A stretch of DNA of 64,000 nt from Aquarana catesbeiana (GCF_042186555.1 NC_133324.1:200465640-200529639); one strand, 5' to 3'; shown: positions 33,791 through 45,734, counted from the stretch's first letter. The notes: a model not told the origin generated them from the sequence alone. Made by a program: numbers and translations.

Positions 33791-34818
33791 CATCTACCAT
33801 GTGGTCGTGGCCTGATTTTTGTTTGTTGCAACTGCCATTTCGTGTCTGCTGTGTTTTGGTTTGGGGTGGAATTGCTCTGCTTTTGGGCCAGGTTTCAGTG
33901 TTTAGTGAGGTTGAGTCATCTTTTTGCAGGAGTTTCGGTGGTCTGACTGCCCAGGGGATATGGTAGTCCAGGGGGGATTCCCTCCCATTTGCAATATGGG
34001 GGTTTATTCCACCCTTTCCTGGACAAAAGGTTTTTTAGAAATGTTGATAAAGACCAGAGGGGGTAATTTTGTGTAATATGACGTTCAGGGAAGCCAGGCT
34101 CATCCACCCCCTCCCCCTCCTGTCCACTGATATGTAAATAACCCAGTTAGATGGGTTTTTAGAGTTGAGTAGACAACAAGAAGTTCTTTGCAGGATGTGA
34201 TGTATCAACAGGAAGTTGGTGGGAGGAGCTTGGGGTCTTTTGAAACAAGTATGTAAACAAAGGGACTGTGTTTGAAAGGACAAAATCACTTTGTTTTTTA
34301 AATTTAATTCCGCTTGTTTTGTGAAATTTTATACTGTAATACAGTTTTGGGTAGAGAGTAAGTGGGAGGCATCCACGTTATTGTTGTAACATCTAGGTAC
34401 AGAGAGAAGCCACATTGTTCTGTACAGAAATCCTGTGTAAATGTGCTGTGCAGTTTAGTCTGGCGACGCAGTGTACGGTCGTACAGCGAATACGCTTGTG
34501 TATGCATACACTGTGAGGGGTAGAGACATAATTCGGGGGGGTGAGCTGTGGTTGTTGACTAATTATTTGGCATAATGAATAGTTGGTTGTTATTACGGGT
34601 CTTGCAGTGTAAAAGAGTGGTACTGTGCCAAAAGTGTTGGGACAACAAGCCATAGAGTTAAATATCGCCTTGATTAGGCTTTCTAGTTGGGGGACTGGAC
34701 CAGATAGTGGTTGTAGTCCATCAATCCACAGTAGAAGGGACTGGGCGGTGCTCTCCTAAGTGGGTGCAAGGCTTTCCCTGGACACAGGGGTAAGACGATA
34801 AGCCGATTCAAATTACCA

Positions 34819-35238
34819 TGGGCAATGAGTAGTCCATGAAAGGGAAGGAATGCCAGGCTTCCCACAATCAGACGGCTACACAGTACTTGAAGTTTAGTTT
34901 TGGGGCAAAGGCCATTAAACCCCTTAAGGAATGACATAGGTGGTCCAAGGATACTACTTGAGGTATCCCTCTGGAGGGGACATTTGATGCCTGGAGGTGG
35001 GAGAAATTCATAACCAAGTTTAAACCCAGGCTCTGGGCAGCAAAGACCTTAGATGTAGCCCGACTGTGGCTTCAGAAATCTTTAAATGATGAGTGGATTG
35101 ATGGATGTGTAGTACACGCTTATGTGGTTAAAATTCTCATGCCTGTTTTTGAACTTTGTGTGACTGGCCCATGCAAGGTTTGGAGCTGCTCTCATGTTTT
35201 TCCCATTGTATTTTTTCTATTGCTAAAAGAGTGAAGGC
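34819..35238 (+). pseudogene. Probable gag (matrix) remnant
   Basis: A single frame of 140 codons begins Met-Gly-Asn, the N-myristoylation type of start common in retroviral Gag, within ACCATGGGC. It has early stops at codon 5 and two more within the next ~55 codons, then stays open through FDAWRWEKFITKF and LWLQKSLNDEW to a stop at 35236. Position after the leader and before pol supports gag. No nucleocapsid zinc knuckle was seen. The frame's persistence is suggestive, not proof. Confidence 0.45.
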
Positions 35239-35883
35239 AGTATTTCGTCTGGTTTTGTTTTTATTTTTGTTTTGTAAACTATGAAATATCTCCCTCACGT
35301 TTGTATCTAAATGTTTGTCTCATGCCTTGTCTTCTCATTGTTTGTATGTAGTAACATGATTATGTTAGAACCCACCACGGCGGCCCTCCTACGCGTCGCG
35401 GCCGTTGTATTAAGAGTTACAGAGGGTTTCGTTCTTGTCGGTTTTGGGGAATGTCAGTGACAATTTACGAATGTACAGGAATATTGTATTGTTTGCCATT
35501 CTTTGCAGGTTAAAGATGAAGGATAGAGTAATAACTTCTGTTTATAAGTATCTTTTCAGGTCCAGTGAGTTTCTGAAGGTGTATGTGTATAACACTTACA
35601 TAAATACACACGTCTAAAAGAGGGTAAAAGTATAATGGGCTGCTTCACTGTTTAATTGTTTTTTTTCTGCACCATTCTAAATGCTGTGTCTCTTCCTCCG
35701 GTTTGTAATGATGAAGAAAATGGGGGGATAATGGTGAGAATGACAGTTTTCAAACTAGTAATACTAAACTCTCTAATCTCTAACCTAGTTTGTGACCTAG
35801 TAGGATGACATGTTCCATGACTGTCTTTCTTTGATGTAATTAGAATCAGCAACCAGCAGTCTGGTGAAGGAGGCCCCCACTCA

Positions 35884-35991
35884 GATGCTAAGAACCTTTT
35901 TGTCAATGGTTCCAGGTATTACACCACAGATGGTAAGCCACGCACAGGTTATGCAGTGACCACAGTCATTGAGTTCCCACATGTCTGGGTT
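35884..35991 (+). pseudogene. Retroviral RNase H remnant (pol)
   Basis: The frame reads NLFVNGSRYY, then DGKPRTGYAVTT. Retroviral RNase H has F-V-D-G-S, a short insert, and T-G-Y-A-V. The catalytic Asp of F-V-D-G-S is Asn here. The frame closes soon after 35991. The RT palm was not found upstream. Confidence 0.75.
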
Positions 35992-36178
35992 TTCACCATA
36001 TGAGGTTTTTTTGGAGGTCAACCGAAAACAGGGTTGTACTTTCCTCAGCAGCTGTTGCCTACATTCTCAGCTGATGGGGTAGGTGCAGTCACTGTAACGT
36101 GAACTTCAAAAGGTCCACCACAGGGTTCATGAGTCCCTCCTGGACCCTGACACAATAACCGGTTTACATTCTTTCCAA

Positions 36179-36274
36179 ACAGGTGACTGGGTCATTGTAA
36201 AGAAGCTTGAGAGGCGAGACAACTGGATCCACGCCAGCCACTGCAAGAAGCTGCTCAACTACACCAAAGGATGA
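36179..36274 (+). pseudogene. Retroviral integrase C-terminus (end of pol)
   Basis: The frame reads TGDWVIVKKLERRDNWIHAS and HCKKLLNY before a stop at 36272-36274. G-D-W-V-x-V and W-I-H-A-S-H-C-K are the pattern of the C-terminal DNA-binding part of class I integrases. The zinc-binding and catalytic core domains are absent. Most of pol was therefore deleted between here and the RNase H remnant. Confidence 0.75.
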
Positions 36275-36626
36275 GGTGTATCTTTGTTTATTTATATTTT
36301 TAGCTTGGTGTATTCTCCAATTAGCTAAGAAATCGAACAGGACCAATTGCTGGGTCTACTCTGAATCTCCACCGAGCTTTAGTACCCCAGCGATGACAGC
36401 GGTACATGCTATATATGATGTTCATATTGGTATGAGGAGTTTTGACAAACTAGTAAAAACTCCAAAGAGACACTTGTCAATAGAACTTAACGATACATTT
36501 CTAGAGGGTAAAATTAGTTATAGTTTTAACAATAGCTCTGGTTCTTGCCAGTTATCGGGAAAACGAGGTAGCCCACAAGTGTGCTTCAACTTTAGTTTGG
36601 TACTTTTGCGGGTCTACGGCTTATAA
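36270..36626 (+). pseudogene. Envelope (env) surface-subunit start, remnant
   Basis: A frame overlapping the pol stop encodes a hydrophobic stretch (YLCLFIFLAWCILQLA) that looks like a signal peptide. It is followed by an N-glycosylation site within NRTNCWVYSESPP, a Cys-Trp-x-x arrangement usual near the N-terminus of class I surface subunits. Further sequons occur at about codon 75 (NDT) and codon 88 (NNSS). The frame stops at 36624-36626, so this is only a fragment. A possible transmembrane-subunit relic (GWNPFKGLGIFGDFF, about 37060) follows in another frame. No fusion peptide or disulfide motif of the TM subunit was found. Confidence 0.55.
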
Positions 36627-37470
36627 GGTGATTCCACCTAATGCAAGAGGTTCATGCGTCCGGGTGAAACCCGTCCCAGCATCTTACGTCGGGGCCGATC
36701 GTGAGGATCTGATGGCGCGAGAGAAGGTAAGAATGGCAAGAAACAGCTAGAAGGAAGTGTTCACCAACCCCGACTAGGTCTGGGCATGGTTTCCTGCTTG
36801 TACAGGGTGGGGGCTTGAGCTTATGAAACGACTGAACAATTTCTCATCCAGTGTGGATGGGATGTTCAATATAACTGTTGAGGCTACAAGGAAGATCCCA
36901 CATGGCCCATGATTATCTGTTGGCATCCAAGGGGGGTTTCTGTGAATTCCTAGGTAAAAATCTTTTACCTGGAACGGGGATACTAGTGACAAAGTTCAGG
37001 CCCATATGGATAAGGTTAGATCCCTGCAAGGTAAAGCCAGACCTATAGCTACTGAAGGTTGGAATCCTTTTAAGGGTCTGGGAATCTTTGGGGATTTTTT
37101 TATTTTTCAGCGGATCAGGGTTGAGGGAAGTAGGGCTATATATAGTCATGTTGTTTTTGTTTCTATTCCTTCTATATGCCGTGATGAGGTGCTACTGTTA
37201 ACTGATTGGATGAGCGAACAGAGCCCAAGCAGATGACCACATCTTCCTCGCTGAGATGAGATGCCCCAAAGCCCAACCCACGTACAAGACAAAGAGGATC
37301 CCAGACTGACCGTCCTTCATGTCCTCCTCTAAGTCATCCCTCCTGAAGAACAGAGTCTACAAGTCAAGCCGTGTTCTCCTTTTTATGGACTCATATGGAC
37401 TGTAAGGACTGATTCATTTCCAGGTGTAAGAAGATCAAGATTCATCGAGGGACACACGGGAGCATATGAC

Positions 37471-37481
37471 AAAGAGGAGGG
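37471..37481 (+). promoter_or_regulatory. Polypurine tract
   Basis: AAAGAGGAGGG lies five bases upstream of the 3' LTR start. Retroviruses prime plus-strand synthesis at such a tract. Confidence 0.65.
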
Positions 37482-37486
37482 ACTTT

Positions 37487-37855
37487 TGTGAAAATTTGTC
37501 AGATGTCCCCCAGCGTCAGTTTTGCTGTAATACGCTCATGCAGGCGTGTTCGCACATACAGACGTTGGTGGAAGACCACTGGCTGCGGAAACCTTCCCGC
37601 AGACATGACAGATCTGTTTGCTCTGTTAAGGATGTTCATTTATGCTTCACAAAGAGACTGGCCACTTCATGGCAACTGCATTAACACTCCTAGTAAGCAG
37701 ATCTGCGTACATGGGAACCACAGCATAACCACAGAAAATTATGGCTCACTGAGCCATGATAGAGTATAGCTCACATCATCGGTAGCAGTGGGAGTGTGCA
37801 CACGGTCGTGTTCAAAGCCATGTAAGTAGTGTTCAAATTGTGAGACACTTTGTGT
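37487..37855 (+). repeat. 3' LTR, truncated
   Basis: Begins TGTGAAAATTTGTCAGATG and matches the U3 part of the 5' LTR. It stops at GACACTTTGTGT, where the 5' LTR continues and this copy switches to Tc1-type terminal repeat. R and U5 are missing. The five bases TGTGT fit both partners. Confidence 0.8.
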
Positions 37856-38021
37856 ATTGAGTTATTTTGAGGGGACAGCAAATTTACACTGTTATACAAG
37901 CTGTACACTCACTACTTCACATTGTAGCAACGTGTAATACCTACAGTGTTGTCACATGAAAAGATAAAATTAAATATTTACAAAAATGTTAGGAGTGTAC
38001 TCATTTTTGGCAGATACTGTA

Positions 38022-40150
38022 TATAGTGGCTGACTTCCTTTATAATGTAATAGAGTTTAAGCACAGCGCCTGTTTTTTTTTTAGTTAGTTTTAGCTTAGG
38101 GGTCAATAAACAAAATACGCTTGAGCCAGGTTAGGCATCCAATGGTCATTTCAGGTAGAGGTCCTGTTGTATGACAGATCAGAAACTACTAGGGACTAAG
38201 ACGCAGAGTACATAGGCTGACTCTGAGTTCCAGTGCCACACCACAGTTTTAGCTGGTGAGAATCTGCATTCAAAGATAGATTCTGCATTGTGATGATCCT
38301 TAAGGGAACCTACATCTGAACTTTGCTGCAGCTGAATGTATCTTTATTAATAATTATATATACCCGAGTAGAAGTGCACAATTCCAATAGGGCTGTTGTT
38401 GGACTCTTTGCTGATAATACCTATTTGTACATTGGATGTATGTAATATTATTCATCTTTTCTTATTTAAAACTTGCTCTTATTATTTAATCTTTTCCTAT
38501 TTAAAGCTTGTATTATTTTCATACTGGTGTGCATCTCTGTACTTATGGTTAATGTTATATGCTAGATGCAGTATTTCCTCTACTCCCAATTACTCTGTTT
38601 AGAATATGGATTCCCAGGATGGGAATCTTCTTTGTTCACATAGGCCCTGTCTTGGGTGGAGGCACTTCGTGCAGGTTCTTTTCTCCTATTTACCTACAGG
38701 TTTAGCGCGATACCCTGTCTGGGGAGGGCCCTCATGACCCCCTTCCCCCCAAAAGAAGGCTACGCAACACATATGGACAATGATAAATCTGGTTTTGTCA
38801 TCTATATTTCAATGAGTTCTGGTCATGAAAGGGTTTACGTTTGGACTAAATCTATTGTTTGGTTGGGCTCAATTTAGTTTCACTTTTATAGAATATTTGC
38901 ACTTTAAACTAATTTGTCATTATCGCTCTTCAAAATCTGCAAAAACTTGTACATGTTTAATTATTATGCAAGTAAACAAACCCTTAACAAGTACACACTG
39001 GCAGACAGTTAAACAATAAAGCAGCTTGTAAAATTTAAAATGTTTATTTAAATACAAGGCATAGTTGTGTTTTAGCTATAATTTTCCGGCGGTTGTCAAG
39101 CCAAAATAACTTTCTTGACATAGTTTCCTCCCAAAAGTGAAATAATGTAACAGCTTCTTTCTTCCTAATTAATATCCCGTGGCATGCAGTTATCTGAAAA
39201 AATAGCTATCTCAACAAAGAGAATACATTTACATCAGTATAATGCAAACACTGTTTGCATGTAAATAGTCATACCTCTACAAACTATAGACAATTATATA
39301 CCAAGGAATTTAATCAATCATTTGAGCCAGAGCCCATGAAGATGCTTTTTACACAATACACACATTTCCAAACCATAAAAGGCTAACCATAGTACAGTAT
39401 GAAGTTTGTTAACTTAAAGCACTATTCACACTTCAGTGCTGCCCTCTGTGTTCTCCTCTCTTGCTGCTGCAGTTTCAACACCCAGGTGGGGCCCTGAAAC
39501 CTGAAGCTTGACTTTACAAATCTGTTATCAATAAAGTTCTTAAAATGTCAGCAAGAGTTAAACGCAGACGGCCAAAATTGCCTGCATGTTTCTATTGATA
39601 TTTAATGAACTACTGGCCGAAAACGATATTGTTCAGGTGGGAGATATGGCACTAAAACTCAACTTTGCAAGCTGAAATCGGTATATGCATAATACAGTGC
39701 TCAAGGTTCCATGGCTCCCAATACCTGAGTAAATACCTAAGCCGGTCCTGCTGGCAATATAATAGTTTTTTTGTCATGACTAGTTTTACTTCCTCTTCCA
39801 TAAAATTCTCTGGGTTAGAACCTGCAGATCCTGGTGTCATTCTTTTCTGCCTATGATTCCCTACAAAGAAAAAGTGATTAGATTGGCTATACAGCTGCCA
39901 AATCACTTTTTTAGCGGTGGTGGAAGAGGGGGCCTGTCGCATCGGATGCACTGTGCAGGATGAAAGGAAACTCTGTTGTTCCTCCCCCTCTGTGAGGTCA
40001 GAAACTGGAAGCAACAATGATTTTGTCAATTTCGGTTTGTTTGTTTACAAGCCATTACCAGCTTGTAAAGCAGCAGTTTTTTTTTAAATGTTAAAGCTTA
40101 TCAAGCTTACAGTTTATCAATAATTTCCAGAACTGTAGTGTGGGAGGTGC
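38022..40150. other. Unassigned AT-rich DNA
   Basis: No reading frame, transposon end or tandem repeat is supported here. This is the longest stretch lacking a recognised repeat, so it is the best candidate for unique host DNA in the window. Confidence 0.4.
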
Positions 40151-40178
40151 AGGTTTGCTACAGTGGAGTAATATTGCT

Positions 40179-40640
40179 TTATGGGTGTAAAACAGTAAAA
40201 TATTTAACAAAGTTCAATGAGCCAGTGTTGTAGCCAACCCTTCCACTAAACCAAGTAAACAATTGGAAGTTGAGAGTTGGACCAAAAGAGTTGTGATGTG
40301 CCCAATGGTTTGGGTCACCCCAGGCCAAAATTGCTGGATTACAGGGCACTGCCAGAGAATGTAAATAAAGCCTGCGCAAGAGAAAGTGCATCGCCAGAAC
40401 TCTGCTGCAAGGGATTGATATATGCCTGCAATCCTGGCTGGCATAAAATAAATGTGTTGAAGAAATTTGTAATGGGACAAACGATAGGTACAAGCAGATA
40501 CTAAGTGCTGAAAGGGATAGTCCCAGATATCTGCCTAGTCATTTCCTTGCAGATCAGGCACATCAGCTAACCACTTCTCCCTACAGCGTTCAAGAGCTGG
40601 AGGCCTAACCTGGAAAAGTTCTTTGTAAATTGTGGAGAAG
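40179..40640 (-). pseudogene. Tx1-like LINE ORF2 C-terminus
   Basis: Minus-strand frames contain YILWQCPVIQQFWPGV and, in an overlapping register, FWRCTFSCAGF. In the plus-strand LINE the same zone reads CWRCDFHRGTLLHIFWECPG, so it is the Cys/His-containing C-terminal segment of L1/Tx1-type ORF2. Stops and shifts break it. Confidence 0.65.
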
Positions 40641-40665
40641 GGTTTCACCAGGCACTACCTACATA

Positions 40666-42056
40666 CAGTGAGGGGAAAAAAGTATTTGAACCCCTGCTGA
40701 TTTTGTACGTTTGCCCACTGACAAAGAAACGATCAGTCTATAATTTTAATGGTTAGGTATATTTTAACAGTGAGAGACAGAATAACAACAAAAATATCCA
40801 GAAAAAGGCATTTCAAATTTCAAATACATAGATTTGCATTTTAATGAGTGAAAGAAGTATTTGATCCCTTATCAATAAGCAAGATTTCTGGCTCCTAGGT
40901 GTCTTCTATACAGGTAATGAGCTGAGATTAGCAGCACTCTCTTAAAAGGGAGACACGAGGCTGGAAAGACCATCGCCAAGCAGCTTGGTGAGAGGGTAAC
41001 AACAGTTGCTGTGATCTTTCGCAAATCGAAGAAACACAAAATAACTGTCAACCTCCCTCGGTCTGGGGCTCCATGCAAGATCTCAGGTCATGGAGTTTCA
41101 ATGATCAGGAGAATGGTGAGGAATCAGGCCAGAACTACACGGAAGAATCTTGTCAATGATCTCAAAGCAGCTGGGACCAAAGTCACCAAGAAAACAATTG
41201 GTAACACACTACGCCGTGAAGGACTAAAATCCTGCAATGTCCCCCTGCTTAAGGAAGCACATGTACAGTCCCGTCTGAAGTACGCTAATGAACACCTGAA
41301 TGATTCAGAGGAGAACTGGGTGAAAGTGTTGTGGTCAGATGAGACCAAAATCATGCTCTTTGGCATCAACTCAATGCTGCCTATGACTCCAAGAACACCA
41401 TCCCCACCGTCAAACATGGAGGTGGAAACATTATGCTTTGGGGGTGTTTTTCTGCTAAGGGGACAGGACAACTTCATTGCATCAAAAGAACAATAGACGA
41501 GGCCATGTACTGTCAAATCTGGGGTTAGAACCTCCTTTCCTCAGCCAGGGCATTGAAAATGGGTCGTGATTGTGGAAAATGACCCAAAACACACGGCCAA
41601 GGCAACAAAGGAGTGGCTCAAGAAGAAGCACATTAAGGTCCTGGAGTGGTCTAGCCTGTCTCCAGACTTTAATCCCATAGAAAATATGTGGAGGGAGCTA
41701 AAGGTTCGAGTTACCAAACGTCAGCCTCGAATCCTTAATGACTTGGAGAGGACGTGCAAAGATGAGTGGAACAAAATCCCTCCTGAGATGTGTGCAAACC
41801 TGGTGGCCAACTACAAGAAACGTCTGACCTCTGTTATTGCCAACAAGTCATGTTTGCGAAGGGGTCAAATACTTATTTTACTCATTAAAATGCAAATCAA
41901 TTTATAACTTTTTTCAAATGCGTTTTTCTGCATTATTTTTGTTATTCTGTCTCTCACTGTTAAAATAAACCTAGCATTAAAATCATAGACCGATCATTTC
42001 TTTGTCAGTGGGCAAACGTACAAAATTAGCAGGGAAAATACTTTTTTCCCTCACTG
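40666..42056 (+). mobile_element. Tc1-like DNA transposon, second family
   Basis: Inverted ends start CAGTGAGGGGAAAAAAGTAT and close with the inverse, flanked by TA (40664-40665 and 42057-42058). The match extends about 90 bp inward. It is 1391 bp and interrupts the minus-strand LINE. It belongs to a different subfamily from 22632-24262. Confidence 0.95.
40955..41907 (+). pseudogene. Tc1 transposase pseudogene, second family
   Basis: The start codon region is missing; homology begins near AGKTIAKQLGE (about 40960). The frame then reads helix-turn-helix and linker (NLPRSGAPCKIS), LVNDLKAAGT, and the first catalytic Asp in LWSDETKIMLFG. A frame shift follows near 41370, so VKHGG-type residues are out of frame. 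A TAG and a TGA interrupt 41497-41560. The C-terminal third (41566-41907) has NDPKHTAKATKEWL and NPIENMWRELK. The second catalytic Asp, 34 residues before the Glu, reads Glu here (GAA) in V-E-N-D-P. The enzyme is dead by several independent lesions. Confidence 0.9.
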
Positions 42057-42059
42057 TAG

Positions 42060-43570
42060 GAGAACTTACCAGTTAGAGAGCTCAAACTTCTCCTTTAATC
42101 CCACAAAGGTCGACAGTTTAGTCCCTGACATAACATCGTCTACTGTTTTGATACCATTACAGGCCCATATAACCGGGTCAGGCAATTGTAGGAAATGGGA
42201 GAACCTAGGATTAAACCATAACTGCGCACAAGATGACACCTTGCACCTGGAGGGCTTTCAAATTTTATGGGCCTGCCCCCAGGCCTTTAAGGTTGTTTTC
42301 TTCGAGTCAGTGACTCGTAGCAACGCCTGAGGCCCCCTAAAGATCAAAATTTAAGTCCTTCGTATGACCCTACCAGTGAGGATTCCAAACCAGTAGCAGC
42401 GTCTCCATCATCTCCCATTAGCTATCTTCTAGCAAAGACCATCTGGCCCACCAGAAAATATTTGTAGAGATCCAGTAGAACCAATCCCCCTGCCCCCATA
42501 GATTCCTGTAGCATTCAAATCCCAATGCGAGATGATGGCCAAAGGAGAGGACTAAAGAGACCATTAACTTTTCTAAAAAAAGGAGTAAGGTATCCATACA
42601 GGAACATGCCTCAGAAAATACAGAAACTGGGAGAATCTTCATTTTTAATAAATTAGTAAGGACAAACGCTTCCTTGCTTCCATTTTCATTTTGAACATCG
42701 TAAGCAAGCGTAGGTTCAAGGTAAGATAGTCAGAGACAGTAACAGTAATTTGTACCCCAAGATCATTTAAAATGGACACCATGTGTAGTGGAATGCTGGG
42801 GTCTACCCAAGCCAATGTTTCGCCGTCGAGAGGCAAGATGGAGAATTTAGCCCACTTCACTCTTAAGCCAGGCATAGTTGAACCGGGAAAAAAATATCCA
42901 GTATCTGGAGCACTGCTCTCATGAAAGGGCCAAGGTCACTTAGAAAAAGAAGGCGGTCATCAGCGTAAATGGTTACACACTCCTTTATCCCTCCCACCTC
43001 CATAGCTCCCACATCTGCAGAGGATCAAAGCCATAGGCTCCATCATTAAAGCGAACAAAGAGGGTGAGAGAGGGGTGCTCTCTCTGATGCCCCTGTCTAT
43101 TGAAAAAAAGGATGAGAGAGCCTGGTGCTTAAAAGCTGCCTTAGAGTGTTCATAGAGCAAGGAAATCCAACGTAAAAGGTTCTGGCCAAACCTCATGTGT
43201 TAGAGTATCTTTCGCATAAACCCCAAGTCAAGTCAATGAAGTGATGACTTTTGAAAGTCTGATGGCAAATACTTTGGTCAAAATCTTCAAGTTCGTATTT
43301 ATTAGAGCTATTGGTCTATAAGATGAGTGCACTGTAAGATATTTAACAGGTTTGGGCAGGGGTATATGTTCCTCCAACATGGAGTCAGGAAGAGTAGACC
43401 CCTCCAGACAATGCTTGAATAAAGAGTGCATCCTAGGGATCATGAGCTCAGCATTCGCCCTCTACCACTTATTTGCTGAAAAGGACATGTTCACTTTATC
43501 AATTTCCTCCACTGACATTTCAGCATCCAGAAACATCCTGTCATCCCCAGTTAAACTGAAGTATGAATTG
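42060..43570 (-). pseudogene. Tx1-like LINE reverse transcriptase fragments
   Basis: Successive minus-strand frames read HIPLPKPVKYLTVHSSYRPI and ALINTNLKILTKVFAIRLS (43443-43228), then SIDRGIRESTPLSPSLFALM (43196-42960), WAKFSILPLDGETLAW (42875-42645) and WFYWISTNIFWWARWSL (42642-42418). The order matches L1/Tx1 RT: the palm motif S-Y-R-P-I-x-L, then R-G-x-R-Q-x-x-P-L-S-P, then the thumb/connection. The Asp-Asp catalytic box is not intact in any one frame. Confidence 0.75.
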
Positions 43571-44024
43571 CTCTAAATCATTTACATAAATCATATATCA
43601 TGCCACTGTATTTTGTCTTTTTTTAATAAAAATCCTCAAAAGTACCTTATTCCTGCAGCGCTGTGGTTACATGATCTTTCCCTGTCCTTTGGCATCCGCA
43701 GGGAAAGATCCTTGAGAGGGACTTCTATTATTACAGTATGAGTGTCTGCACAGCCCTGATTGTTTTAATTCCATGACTGGCACAGCACCAAACTGTTTTA
43801 GAAGAGCAATTTAGATTAAATTATAATTAAAAAAAAAAACAGTTTTACAGCTCCCAATAAATCTTTATTGAACATCCCATCTGTATTTTTTGGTGCATTA
43901 TCATGGTGTAGGTAGAGTCAAAGATGACTGACACTAGCTTTCATTTTGTTCAGACGGCATCTGCATCCAAAGTTCTTTTTTTTTTTACTTTACAGGTATC
44001 AGTAATTACATTAGATATATTTAA

Positions 44025-45024
44025 CCACTTCCATACCGGGCCTATTCTAGCACTCCTCTGCTACATGTAAAAATCCTAATTATTTTTGCTAGAAAATTAC
44101 GCAGAACCCCCAAACATTTTATATATATATATATATATTTCTTTTAGCAGACACCCTAGAGAATGAAATGGCGGTCACTGCAACTTTTTATCTCGCACAG
44201 TATTTGCGCAACAATTTTTCAAATGTGTTTTTTTTGGAAAAAAAACTGTTTCACGATTTAAAAAATAACAAAACAGTAAAGTTAGCCCAATTTTTTAATA
44301 TAATGTGAAAGATGATGTTACACCGAGTAAATAGATACCCAACATGTCAAGCTTTAAAATTGCGCACACTCATGAAATGAGTACTTAAAAATCTCTATAG
44401 GCGCACTTTAAAATTTTTTACAGGTTACATGTTTAGAGTTACAGAGGAGGTCTAGTTTCAAATGTTTTACAGGTTACATGTTTAGAATTACAGAGGAGGT
44501 CTAGTTCTAGAATTGTTGCTCGCGCTCTAACACACGGGGCGATATCTCACATGTGTGGTTTGAACGGAGTTTACATATGTGGGCGGGACTAAAGCGTGCT
44601 TTCACTTCTGAGCGTGAGCTACCGGGGACAGGGGCGTTTTAAATTATTTATTTATTTTATTTTACTTCCCTTGTAATAGGAATTATTCGTGACAGGTCCT
44701 CTTTATGGAGAGATGCGGGGTCAATAGAGATCTCTGACGGTCATAGAGATGACTGGTGACCATCTGGTCACCGTAAATCCCTATGCTCGTCAGCCGGCGG
44801 AGGGCGATTCTTTCTCCGGATCCCCGATGGCACGGGAGAGCCCGGAGAAGCACCGGATGGCTGCGTGAGAGGGGGATGTCCCCCCGTTGCCTGTAAGAAC
44901 GATCAAGCGGCGGAACTACCGCTATGATCATTCTTATGATGCACAGAATCGCTGGCTGCAAACAAGGATATCTGAATGATGCCTATAGCTGCAGGCATCA
45001 TTCAGATATTCCCACTGAAAGTGG
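44025..45024. mobile_element. piggyBac-like non-autonomous element, copy P3
   Basis: TTAA (44021-44024) precedes CCACTTCCATACCGG on the left. The right end AAAGTGG is followed by TAAA, a one-base variant of TTAA. Internal blocks match P1 and the 28150-29280 part of P2, including GAAAATTACGCAGAACCCCC. A small palindrome, GATGCCTATAGCTGCAGGCATC, lies near 44980. It has no transposase and sits between the EN and RT parts of the minus-strand LINE. Confidence 0.7.
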
Positions 45025-45734
45025 TAAATAATGAATTATATTAAAACGAAGATTTTTTTGTGAGTTTCTTGGTGAATGTAGTCCTTTAGCATACTATATC
45101 ACACCCCATAGTGTTTAGCAATAAGAGAACATGGAGGAGGAGGGGGGAGGGAAGTGTCATTTATCACTCTGCATATGCCCACATGTGTGACTCTATAGTC
45201 ACATGGGCTATGCAGATCAGAAAAAGAAAGAAATGAAGAGCCTATAACTGAGCATGCTCAGTAGAATCCTGTCTATATTTCCATCGCACACATTCCTGGA
45301 TCACAAGGCTCATCTGTAGCGGGTGCTGTAGTGACTACCAGCTGGATACTGGATACATTGCAGATCAATGCACATATTTGCCAGCACGCCATGGATCTTC
45401 AAATGCAGTCCAAAGCTTTCATTGCAGAGAAATCACATCACAAAAGAACAAGTGCAACACTACAGAGCCACGCAGGACCCCTTCGTCAGGCATGTGATAA
45501 AAAACGCTCAGTAGAGGACACCAGCTGGTCTACACAATCTCAGCCTGCAATGGGGGCATAGAGAAGATGGGACGGACAGCTGAAGGCAGAATCAACCAGA
45601 TATATTTCACTCTACACAAAACAAATGTTTTTGTGGCTTTGTCAGTATGCACACTGTAATATAGCATGTAGTGATGTAGTATTAGACATGAGAGTCAAGA
45701 ATGACCTAAGGGGCCATAGACAGTCCCCCCCCCC
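45025..45734. other. Unassigned, probably another dispersed repeat
   Basis: A minus-strand GCCTGACGAAGGGGTCC motif (45477-45493) and flanking sequence look like a non-coding interspersed repeat. No edges or coding region were resolved. Confidence 0.35.

Larger units (their letters stand above)
31364..37855 (+). mobile_element. Endogenous retrovirus, class I-like, degenerate
   Basis: Order along the plus strand: 5' LTR, primer-binding-like site, repeat-bearing leader, gag remnant, RNase H remnant, integrase C-terminus, start of env, polypurine tract and a truncated 3' LTR. Protease, the polymerase core of RT, the integrase catalytic core and most of env are not recognisable. The body between LTRs is about 5 kb. 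Remnant motifs fit the gamma/epsilon-like class I group of vertebrate retroviruses; a precise genus cannot be set from this sequence. It is a defective genomic relic. Confidence 0.8.
31174..38019. mobile_element. Tc1-type inverted-repeat shell enclosing a retrovirus
   Basis: The left terminal repeat (31174-31359) begins CAGTATCTCACAAAAGTGAA. The right repeat (37851-38019) ends with the inverted counterpart (GGCAGATACTG). They match over about 165 bp, through a shared CTGTCCCCTCAAAATAACTC. TA flanks both ends (31172-31173 and 38020-38021). No Tc1 transposase lies between them. Instead there is an endogenous retrovirus of about 6.5 kb. Confidence 0.85.

Noticed and set aside
36207..36269. Met-initiated start for the env frame
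   Set aside because: The first codons lie in the integrase C-terminus read in another frame; envelope-like features begin only near 36270.
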